Assembly: GCA_027596035.1 (NCBI GenBank)
Contig: JADGJA010000610.1
Span: 1-14,015 of the forward strand
Reading direction: 5' to 3'
Origin: Thoreauomyces humboldtii
Taxonomy: Eukaryota; Chytridiomycota; Chytridiomycetes; Spizellomycetales; Powellomycetaceae
DNA: 14,015 nucleotides
Both the position numbers and the translations under genes were made by a program. Below the pieces are notes generated by a model. It did not search any database. It saw nothing but the letters and a program-made list of their open reading frames with translations, and was not told where the DNA came from. Positions 1 to 7,233 of the stretch are shown one piece after another. The first letter of the stretch is position 1; each line of letters begins with the position of its first letter.

Positions 1-88
1 CCCCCCCCCTCGTCTGCTCTTCTTTGCTCTCGCTCCCCTTTGCCAGTCTAACCCCGCTACTCCCTCCTCATCACACACACGGATAGCT
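1..88 (+). promoter_or_regulatory. Pyrimidine-rich leader / core promoter of the chitin deacetylase gene
   Basis: The 88 bases before the ATG are strongly C+T-rich on the + strand, starting with a run of nine C and continuing as mixed CT blocks to about position 75, then a short CA repeat. Pyrimidine-rich stretches just upstream of the start are common in highly expressed fungal genes and often mark the transcription start or 5' leader. I see no clear TATA box. The window starts here, so the upstream promoter is not visible. Confidence 0.4.
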
Positions 89-1393
89 ATGCACGCCTCC
101 CTTGCACTCCTCGCCGCCGTCGCGGTTGGCTCGTCGAGCGTTCTCGCAGCCACTCCGGCAACCGCCATGACAGCTCCTCAACCCGCTCAGACCATCGGGG
201 CTCAGGTGGCTGGCGACAGCAGTCTGCTCGGAACAGCCGCCGCTGCTTCTTCCGCTTACGCCAACATGCCCACCACCTGGCCCGACCCTGACGAGGCAAA
301 GGGCCCCATCAGCATCGCTGCTCTCCTGAACTCGCCCCTCGTCCAGGCCGGCATGGCCCTCGTGAACGCCACCGTGCCTCAATCCCTGCTCACCCAGCCG
401 GTGTACGGATCCGTCACAAGCTTCGGCAACGGAACCGTCATCTACTCGGGTGACGGCAGCGCCACCGGAAACTGCAAGTACAACGTGCCCATCGGAAGCG
501 CCGTCGACAACTGCCTGCGCACCGCCAACACGGCAAACTTCCAGGCGGATGTCACCGGGTGCCCCGGCGCAAACACGTGGGGATTCACCGTTGACGATGG
601 ACCGACCGCCGCTGTTGCTACGGACCCTACCAACCTTGCCCCCGACACGAGCGATCTCCTCACTCAGCTCACCGCCACCAACAACACCAAGGCTACGTTC
701 TTCCTCATCGGTGCGCAATCCTTTTACCACCCTACCGCTGTCCAGGCCGTGTACGCCGCGGGACACGAGGTTGCCGTCCACACGTGGACCCACTCTGCTC
801 TTTCCACGCTGACCAACGAGCAGATCGTCGCCGAGATCCTTTTCACCGAGGCCCTCCTCGTCCGCATCACGGGTGTCCGCCCCACGATGATGCGGCCGCC
901 CTACGGCGACGTCGATGACCGTGGTCGCGCCATCATCGCCGCTCTCGGGTACCGCCTCATCATGTGGTCCGCCGCTTACAACTCTCAGGATGCCGAGGGA
1001 CTCCCAGTGAACGAGAGCGGGCTCGCGACCAACTGGACCCAGCCCGCACCTGGCTTCATCGCTCTGGACCACAACACCAACTCGTTCTCGACCAACGTAA
1101 CCATCGAGATCCTCAAGGACGTCGAGAAGCTCATCGTGGCCGGAAACGAGCCCATCACCATCAAGCCCGTCGGACAGTGCCTCGGCATCTCTCCTTACCG
1201 CGCGCTCGGCAACACTGCCAGCGCCTCCTCTGCCGCCGCCGCCGCCACCGCCACCGGATCGAACAAGCCCGGCGCGACGAGCGTCGGAACTGCGACGACA
1301 GCGAAGAGCTCGGCGGACGCTCAAAGCTTCCACGGAGTGGCTGCAAGTGTCCTTGCCGTGGGCGCTGTAGCGGCTGCTGCCCTCGTTTTGTAG
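89..1393 (+). CDS. Chitin deacetylase (carbohydrate esterase family 4, NodB domain), secreted, probably GPI-anchored
   Basis: Single-exon gene of 434 aa. It would remove acetyl groups from N-acetylglucosamine in cell-wall chitin, giving chitosan. Residues 1-20 form a hydrophobic signal peptide (MHASLALLAAVAVG start, cleavage near an Ala-rich site). The NodB domain spans about residues 163-345: motif 1 is TVDDGP at 167-172 (Asp169 catalytic base, Asp170 metal ligand by family analogy), motif 2 is HTWTH at 231-235 (metal-binding His231 and His235), motif 3 is RPPYG at 269-273, and a late LDH motif is at 326-328. Several N-x-S/T sites suggest N-glycosylation. Residues 375-415 are Ala/Ser/Thr-rich, followed by a hydrophobic end (GVAASVLAVGAVAAAALVL) typical of a GPI-attachment signal, so the enzyme probably sits at the plasma membrane or wall. 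Motif 1 has Val where Phe or Tyr is usual. The start is the first ATG after the CT-rich leader and directly precedes the signal peptide. Family assignment is firm; exact substrate is inferred. Confidence 0.93.
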   Translation: MHASLALLAAVAVGSSSVLAATPATAMTAPQPAQTIGAQVAGDSSLLGTAAAASSAYANMPTTWPDPDEAKGPISIAALLNSPLVQAGMALVNATVPQSLLTQPVYGSVTSFGNGTVIYSGDGSATGNCKYNVPIGSAVDNCLRTANTANFQADVTGCPGANTWGFTVDDGPTAAVATDPTNLAPDTSDLLTQLTATNNTKATFFLIGAQSFYHPTAVQAVYAAGHEVAVHTWTHSALSTLTNEQIVAEILFTEALLVRITGVRPTMMRPPYGDVDDRGRAIIAALGYRLIMWSAAYNSQDAEGLPVNESGLATNWTQPAPGFIALDHNTNSFSTNVTIEILKDVEKLIVAGNEPITIKPVGQCLGISPYRALGNTASASSAAAAATATGSNKPGATSVGTATTAKSSADAQSFHGVAASVLAVGAVAAAALVL

Positions 1394-2092
1394 ACGCGCT
1401 CTATTTCTGTTATCACTCATGGATCCTATTCCCCTTGTTCGTATAAGCAAGGTTTCCCCTTTAGACGGATCTCCTTCCCATTTTCATTCAATCTATTCTG
1501 TGCATATCTATCTATCTTTTCGCTCTTCTCACGGCGGGCATGGACGCGGTCCAGTGATAGCTTCGAGTTATCATATCTATCATTGCTTCACTACATGTAA
1601 CTCCCACATTGGACCATTGGACTTGGTTAGGTCTCGCATTTCTTGCATGGGTGACGCACTGATAAAGGAATCTTATACATGTATCACAACCACGGTTCCA
1701 GTATTTCGATAACCAAGATCACTGTATGGCTCAGAGATGAGGCACGAGCAGGGAACTTTATGTCCTTGTGTTGCCCCCTAGGGCCCTTCATCTTTATTAG
1801 ATGATTGCATCCTCCCTCGGTATAGACAGTACTCGTTACGGAATTGTCAGTGATTACGGATGATTGGTAGGATGAAGCTAGCGGTGTAAATCATCGCCGG
1901 CGTGCATCGGAGCGCCAACGAGTGGCACGACGCGACGTCAAGACCATGTCGCGTTCGCGTAGCTGATAGACGGGAAGACGCCAAGCTCCACGAGAAGAAG
2001 GATATCGTGTGTGCCAGAAGGATAGCGAGCTTTGTTTTCGTAAGGAATGAAGGTCGACGACACCGCCCATGCGTAGGCACCTTTAGATTTTT

Positions 2093-2290
2093 CTACAAGA
2101 CATCGAATCGCTCCATGCATTGTCGTGTCGGCTCAACGCCAATCGTCAGGACGCCCGCGAGCGTGGCCTTGACCAGGAAGCGTCTATCCGTCATCTTCGC
2201 CTGGATGAGGTCCAGAAGGGACTTTGGAGACGACAACGCCCAGTTCACGTTCCACTCCGCCATGAGAACGTCCTCAATGTTCCTGAGCAT
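2093..2290 (-). CDS. Orphan small open frame, doubtful
   Basis: A 65-residue frame starting at a true ATG at 2290 (a second ATG at 2263) and ending with TAG. The frame is open further upstream to about 2386. The composition is protein-like (MLRNIEDVLMAEW... ending ERFDVL), with mixed hydrophobic and charged residues and no low complexity, unlike the other frames of this spacer. I do not recognise it, and no splice-linked continuation was convincing. It may be a small gene, a relic exon, or chance. Confidence 0.15.
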   Translation of the reverse strand: MLRNIEDVLMAEWNVNWALSSPKSLLDLIQAKMTDRRFLVKATLAGVLTIGVEPTRQCMERFDVL

Positions 2291-2446
2291 CGCTGCATTT
2301 GCTACGTATATGAAGAGGACTTGACCGTCATCTGCATGACTGTTTCTACGTATTACACGCGAGTAGCGTTCCCGCTTGAGGACGAGACTCCGTCATGGCT
2401 TGTGCGTGACCTTGTCCGTTTTGTGTTATATGGTTGTCGTGGAGTA

Positions 2447-2650
2447 CATGTACAATGTACATGCATTAGCGACTGGCTGTCGCACAGGGGGGAGCAGAAA
2501 CCTACTGGCGGCTGTACCGGTACTTGGAGTCAACCTCGGCATGCAGGTCAGATGCAGGTGTTTGCCACCTCGTCCTCGTGTCCGGAAACCGGACATGAAT
2601 TGTCATCGCTCGTCTGCCTCTCCGCAGTGCACTGGGACCCAGGTTCCCAG
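2447..2650. promoter_or_regulatory. Cluster of perfect inverted repeats upstream of the HemW-like gene
   Basis: Five perfect dyads lie within 205 bases, ending 18 bases before the ATG at 2669. They are CATGTACA-A-TGTACATG (2447-2463), GTACCGGTAC (2514-2523), TGTCCGG-AAA-CCGGACA (2579-2595), CAGTGCACTG (2625-2634) and CTGGGA-N7-TCCCAG (2632-2650). There is also a direct repeat ATGCAGGT at 2541-2548 and 2552-2559. The 2579-2595 dyad contains CGG-N3-CCG, the kind of inverted CGG triplet bound by fungal Zn2Cys6 factors. A regulatory role is inference; the symmetry is seen directly. Confidence 0.4.
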
Positions 2651-2668
2651 CCCATCCCTGTTGTCGAC

Positions 2669-4365
2669 ATGAGACGGGCCCGTCTCCGTCCTATTCTCCT
2701 CCCACGCCGCAACTCTTCGACAAGTAGTTACAGTCGGACCGCTTCGAAGGAGGGCGTGTCGGTCTACGTTCACTGGCCGTATTGTGAATCAAAATGCACC
2801 TACTGCTCCTTCAACAAGTACCATATCCCGAAAGAGTATCTTTCACTCCTCCCAGCTTTTGCGTTGCAAAAGAAAGCCTTCGACCTCTGATCAATCAATT
2901 CATATAGTGGTCAAAATCATGACCGGATGGAAAGCGCTTTGCTCTCGGAACTGCAGGATGCCCTGAAGACAGATATCCTGTCAAAGGAAGCCGGCAAGTC
3001 AACGAAACGACGTATCCAATCTGTGTATTTTGGTGGAGGGACCCCGAGTCTGGCACGGGTATGCATCTGGAAAATCTGATGCTCATGGAACATTGTGACA
3101 CCGCCTCCATCCTCACGCTCGGAAAGGTTCCTTTCAGCCAACGATGGTGAGCAAGATACTGACATCCCTTCGCGACACATGTCACGTGCCCGACGACGTG
3201 GAGGTGACTCTGGAGGGCAATCCCACGTCGATCGAGACGTCACGGCTCCGGGCGTTTCGAGCCGCGGGGATCAATCGACTGTCGCTAGGGATACAGGTGA
3301 AGGGACAACGTGTGGCGAGTTCCTGCTCTGAGGGGTGCAAGAGTGCTGACGGGGAGTTCCTTGGTGCTATCATTGGCAGGCGCTCAACGACACCGACCTC
3401 CGCTTCTTCGGTCGAGATCACACGACCGCGAACGCCCGCCGTGCCATCCAGGTCGCTCTCGACGTGTTCGATCGACGGGTGTCCCTCGACATGATCTGGG
3501 GTCGACCGAACCAGACGGTCACCGCCTGGGAGCAGGAACTGCGCGACATCGCATCCTACGGCGCCTCCCACCTCAGCCTGTACCAGCTGACCGTCGAACG
3601 GGGCACGCCGCTGTTTCGCGCCGTCGGAGACGGCCACGTTCGCGTCCCGATGGACGACGCGGCCGCCGAGATGTACGAGGCGACGGTGGAAACGGCCGCG
3701 AGGGTCGGGTACGACCAATATGAGGTGTCGTCGTTCGCGAAGGACGGGGAACGGCGGAATCGGAGTCGACACAACCAGTCCTACTGGAAGGGCGTGGATT
3801 ACATCGGCATCGGGCCTGGGGCCCACGGTAGGCTTTATGATTCTGGGGGAACAAGGCTCCGGACGTTTCGGGTGTGTGTTCTCTTTGCTTCTGACATTAG
3901 GCGGAAGAACCTCGCTGACAGCACGTGACGGCTTCCGACCAGATCCTGGATCCAAATGGATGGATGCGACAATGCGAGACCGCGGGTCACGGACTTCGAC
4001 GTGCCGTACACATGACCCTTGAGGAAACTCGGCAAGAACTCGTGCTTCTCGGTCTGAGGACAACTGACGGCATCTCCTTCGCGACCCTCATCCAGCACGG
4101 AACGGAACTGGAGCAGATACCTGGGGTTCGGAAACATCACTCGTCTGCCAGGGGCCTTATGTGTCGCTGATCGGAATGTTGGCCTCTTTTATAGATGTTT
4201 GACATGACACGCATTGAGGAACTCGTATTGGGCGGATTGTTGGAGTGGGTTGAAGGGACTGGAGCAAGCGCAATCGTAGTGGAAGGTCGAAGTGTATTCG
4301 GATTAAGACCCACGCGCCGGGGGATGGCGCTGGCAGATAGAGTTGTGACAGAGATTTTGATGTGA
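2669..4365 (+). CDS. hemW: HemW / RSAD1-type radical-SAM protein, mitochondrial heme chaperone (coproporphyrinogen III oxidase-like)
   Basis: Six exons: 2669-2835, 2908-3058, 3138-3296, 3380-3871, 3922-4125, 4195-4365 (1344 nt, 447 aa; human RSAD1 is about the same length). The N-terminus is Arg/Ser-rich without acidic residues (MRRARLRPILLPRR), a good mitochondrial presequence. The radical-SAM cluster motif is C39-x3-C43-x2-C46 followed by SFNKY, which is the HemW form; true oxygen-independent coproporphyrinogen oxidases (HemN) have an extra Cys there. Further family blocks are GGGTPSLA at 98-105, EGNPTS at 132-137, LSLGIQALNDTDL at 154-166, LSLYQL at 224-229, QYEVSSFA at 272-279, GIGPGAHGR at 302-310, DPNGWM at 333-338 and LGLRTTDGIS at 366-375. 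The C-terminal helical part (ELVLGGLLEWVEG ... LRPTRRGMALADRVV) is in the last exon. HemW proteins bind heme and deliver it to hemoproteins; by homology this one acts in the mitochondrial matrix. Introns are 50-83 nt. Intron 5 has an unusual donor (GTTCGG), so that junction is less certain than the others. It converges with the GUCD1-like gene, leaving 170 bases between stops. Confidence 0.92.
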
Positions 4366-4535
4366 CCGAAACGTTTCGGACGGCAATGAAGAATTTTATT
4401 TACAATGAAGAGCGTCCCCCGAGGAGCTCTCCGGACAGGGTATGGTAAAGCATTAGTGTGCATGTGTGAATGACGAGCTACGGGAAGGAGTCGAATGCGG
4501 GTAGGCGAAGAGCGTGATAAAGGCAGATTAGTAGG

Positions 4536-5727
4536 CTACCGCACTCTTACGACGATAACATCGCAGTCTGTTCCGGGAGCCATCCTCGCCGCGTGCAGGA
4601 CGTCAGCATCCACGCGGCACAGAGAGTGCTCCGTGCCTGGGTCTCGGTAGAGGAAGGCGTCGTCGTCGGCGTCGTACGATATGAGGAGGATATAATGGCC
4701 GACGAACTCCTTGGTATGACCTTTGCCCTTGTAAGCAGTTGGGTGCTTCCTGGGAAAGACATCTGGTCTTGTAAGAGAGCGGGAGGTCCAAGAGCAGCAT
4801 GAAAGGAGAGTTTGCATGCAGGATGGGTCTGGACGAGAGTGTGAGTGAACTCGTTGACGGGAATAATCGTGCTGCTGCTGCGGCTCTGGGGATTGGCGTT
4901 GGGAAGGCGGCGGAGATGCAGGAGGAGTTGAAGGTTTGTGCCCGATTGGAATAGCCGGTCCAACATTGTTGCAAGTTCTCGCGAATAACCTGTCCCACCA
5001 TCGGTACCACCACCATCTGGACTCTGGGGACTGTACTACTCCTCTCCGAGTCGTAGAGAAGAGAAATGTCGAGCTCTTTGCGATGGGGAGAGTAAGTTTC
5101 ACAGGTGACCGCTTCTTGGCTTTCCCTTTGACACATCCATGGCAGCGGAGTAGATTCAGATCGACGAGGATGAGAACCGCATAGAGCGTAGAGTCAAGAA
5201 ACCGGATGATGTCGTCGAGCGGCAGCGTCCACGCCACCACCCGGATGTTGCTTTCTCGAGCACCGGCAAAGAGAGAATGAATCCGCTGGCGGTCGTCGGA
5301 AAAGGTTGCACGGTAAAAGTGGGAGCGGTTGTATTGCTGATTGACTCCGATGTACGAAGTGTAGTAAGCTGAGGGTGAACACTTATCAGTAACGGCGAGA
5401 CCTTGAGTGTCTGTCCGAGTAGCGGAAGTCGTTTCACTCACTGAAATCCTCGATGCCAAACCGTTTGAGTAGGTACGCCAGGTCGATAGTCCAAACACCG
5501 TCCCGTGCGGCATCGCCGGCGCGAAGGTCGCTGAGCGAGTGCGAGTGGTTGAGCGACAAGAGGAGCATGCTCACGCAGGCCAAACCGCAGTCCCAATTCG
5601 AGATCTATATGAAATGAAAAGACATGAGAGTCTGAAGGTGCCTCCCGGTGCTCCGCCACAAAGCCCAGCGCACCTGCTGCCTATGAGGAATGTGCTCGAG
5701 CGAAGTCGGCAAAGTCTGTAAAGACAT
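4536..5727 (-). CDS. GUCD1: GUCD1-family protein ("guanylyl cyclase domain-containing protein 1" family, papain/C39-like fold residues)
   Basis: Three exons on the minus strand: 5727-5674, 5604-5442 and 5368-4536 (1050 nt, 349 aa). The family signature is clear: HIPHRQQ, then NWDCGLACVSMLLLSL (residues 21-36), DGVWTIDLAYLL (53-64), FGIEDFTYYTSYIGVN (67-82), FYRATF (90-95), a hydrophobic VLILVDLNLLRC block, and near the C-terminus GHYILLISYD, YRDPG and DVIVV just before the stop. Cys24 in WDCG, the His of GHYILL and the Asp of YRDPG are placed like a Cys-His-Asp catalytic triad. Molecular function is not firmly known for the family. The protein is about 100 residues longer than animal GUCD1; the excess lies between the RCHGC motif and GHYILL (about 5000-4720) and is Ser/Pro/Gln-rich. 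It reads through in frame, so it is either a fungal insert or contains introns I could not place. Intron 1 has donor GTGCGC; intron 2 is a standard GTGAGT...CTCAG. Confidence 0.87.
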
Positions 5728-6158
5728 TGCTGCCTAGCGCCGAGGCACAGCGACCGCAGTGATACGTCCCGAAAGATCTTGAGAGACGCTCGGCTGTGTG
5801 CCGTTCGTAGTTCACTAGCGTTTTAAAAAATGCGTTCACACTGGGGGGATTGCCGAAATGTCACTGGTTGGTGGACCGGTTCGATTTTACTGTACATGCC
5901 GAATGTGCGGAATCGCGCCTTACTTGCTTCTTTTTGTTTTGCAGGAGAGCTATTCCAAGCACCTGCTGACTGACAAGAATGTGACATAGGAATCCCTCCC
6001 TATCTGCTCTTCTGTTCTTATGCGAGAGTGCAAATATCGAGCAGCGACAAAGTCTCAAGCAATAGCCACAAAACGTAATGAAATTCGAACGAGAGTACAG
6101 ACAGATGAACATGGCAGGAGAAGGTGAACGATCAATGGGAGGCGAGGGTTCATTCCAT
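5728..6158. other. Intergenic region, promoter side of the GUCD1-like gene
   Basis: 431 bases between the GUCD1-like start (5727) and the stop of the next upstream minus-strand gene. It should hold the GUCD1 promoter and the 3' end of the anchored-protein gene. There is an AT-rich patch with a run of six A near 5824-5829. No coding frame with family resemblance, no RNA gene and no repeat was seen. Confidence 0.6.
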
Positions 6159-6980
6159 CTACTTTCTCCTCAGGATGGCGGCGATGTCGCCTCGGTTCTG
6201 CCTAACGGCAACCGACACACCGGCAACGACGGCGATCGTTCCGACGATCGTTCCAATCAGCCAGTACTTGTCCCATGCCTCCGAGATCGTCTGAGGCCAT
6301 CCTCGGCCGCGAGTCTCTGCCTTAAGCTCATCCTCGAGCTCGTCTTTCTTGGCCGTCGCGGATTTGACCGCCGCCTTTGTCTTCTTCTTGAGCTTGTCGC
6401 CTCCAACAGCGGCAGCGTCCGCCACGCTTTGCGCTTTCTTCTCAATGGTCTTTTCGGCATTGTGAAGGGAGGATTTGACGGAGGAGGTGTGCACGGCAGG
6501 GGCCGTGGAAGCGGGAGGAGCGTGTTTTCCGGCAACGATGGGCGCAGGCACCACCACGGAAGCTGGAGCTGCGGATCCGAGAGTGCTTCCCGATGCCTGA
6601 GACTTGGGAGCCGCAGTGACGGGAGCGGCCTTTGCGGCAAAATCAGGGGCGATGGGTGCGGGGACCGGGTCAGGCTTGGTGCTCTTCTTTGCGGCCTCTG
6701 CGGCCTTTTCGGCAAACGTCTTTGGTGCTGCGGCCTTTTCAGCTTCGTGAGCCGCAACGACCTCATCGTGGTGAGTCAGCTCAGAGAGGTCGGGCTAAGG
6801 ATTCAGGGAAGAGGTGAGCTTTTGTGAGGCCAGTCGTGTCAAGCGGGGACGTGGAGATGGCCATCTTACCATGTCCGAGAGTCCTGTCTCGAGAGGAGGA
6901 GCTACAGGGTTGGCATCCTCAAGGGAAGGGAAGTCGAGGGAGTTGGTGTTTCCGGGAGTTGGGTAGAGTTCGTCGGACAT
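6159..6980 (-). CDS. Unrecognised Ala/Lys-rich protein with a single C-terminal transmembrane anchor
   Basis: Two exons, 6980-6870 and 6794-6159, with a standard 75-nt GTAAGA...CTTAG intron; 248 aa. Exon 1 encodes an acidic, Pro-rich start (MSDELYPTPGNTNSLDFPSL). Residues about 38-130 are Ala/Pro/Lys-rich and disordered-looking. Residues about 145-200 are a charged Ala/Lys/Glu amphipathic stretch (repeated EKKAQSV, KLKKKTKAAV, KKDELEDELKAE) likely to be helical or coiled coil. Then comes WDKYW, a hydrophobic segment of about 20 residues (LIGTIVGTIAVVAGVSVAV) and a short basic tail ending RRK. With no signal peptide and a membrane segment close to the C-terminus, a tail-anchored topology with the bulk in the cytosol is likely; the moderately hydrophobic anchor and basic tail would suit the mitochondrial outer membrane or ER. 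I do not recognise the family. It is divergently arranged with the kinesin gene, 253 bases apart. Confidence 0.8.
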
Positions 6981-7233
6981 GGTAGCAGAGTGATTCGGTT
7001 GGACGGTGGGAAGGAGCCGATGAGTGGTTGAGGGATGAAGAAATCGAGGGGGGGCGGCGGGGAGACCAGGTCGCTGTAGGGAAAAGAAGAGGTGACGTCG
7101 GGGCACAGCGCCTCCATTGTGGCTATGCGCTTCAATCCCACTTCTTTGGCACGAATGTCCGAACGCACCTGTCCGATACTCACCGTCCTGGGGAACCCAC
7201 ACGCGAGTGCGTGGTGGCATCCTTCCGTCTGGC
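6981..7233. promoter_or_regulatory. Divergent promoter region between the anchored-protein gene (-) and the kinesin gene (+)
   Basis: The two start codons (6980 on minus, 7234 on plus) face away from each other with 253 bases between them, so this interval must carry both promoters and 5' leaders. It contains a G-rich stretch on the + strand at 7045-7065 (pyrimidine-rich for the minus-strand gene). No canonical TATA box was found. Confidence 0.5.

Larger units (their letters stand above)
1394..2668. other. 1.27 kb intergenic region between chitin deacetylase and the HemW-like gene
   Basis: No recognisable protein gene. The first 450 bases are AT-richer and hold the 3' end of the chitin deacetylase transcript (T-rich stretches around 1480-1530). 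The middle holds only short frames without family resemblance; the most protein-like is a minus-strand frame at 2290-2093, listed separately. The last 200 bases before the HemW-like ATG contain several perfect inverted repeats, also listed separately. No tRNA or transposon ends were seen. Confidence 0.6.

Noticed and set aside
71..1450. 459-residue open frame antisense to the chitin deacetylase
   Set aside because: It lies wholly opposite a gene with clear catalytic motifs, is Gly/Arg/Val-rich with no family features, and is explained by strong codon bias keeping the opposite strand free of stops. It also does not begin with a supported ATG context.
2120..2668. In-frame upstream extension of the HemW-like protein (frame open from about 2120)
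   Set aside because: The extension has no family similarity and is Cys/His/Arg-rich noise running through palindromes. The ATG at 2669 directly gives a good mitochondrial presequence and the normal family length.
6257..6827. Long shadow frames on both strands over the anchored-protein gene
   Set aside because: They are Arg/Pro- or Gly/Arg-rich readings of a GC-biased, Ala/Lys-rich coding exon. The chosen frame alone gives a splice-consistent protein with a proper membrane anchor.
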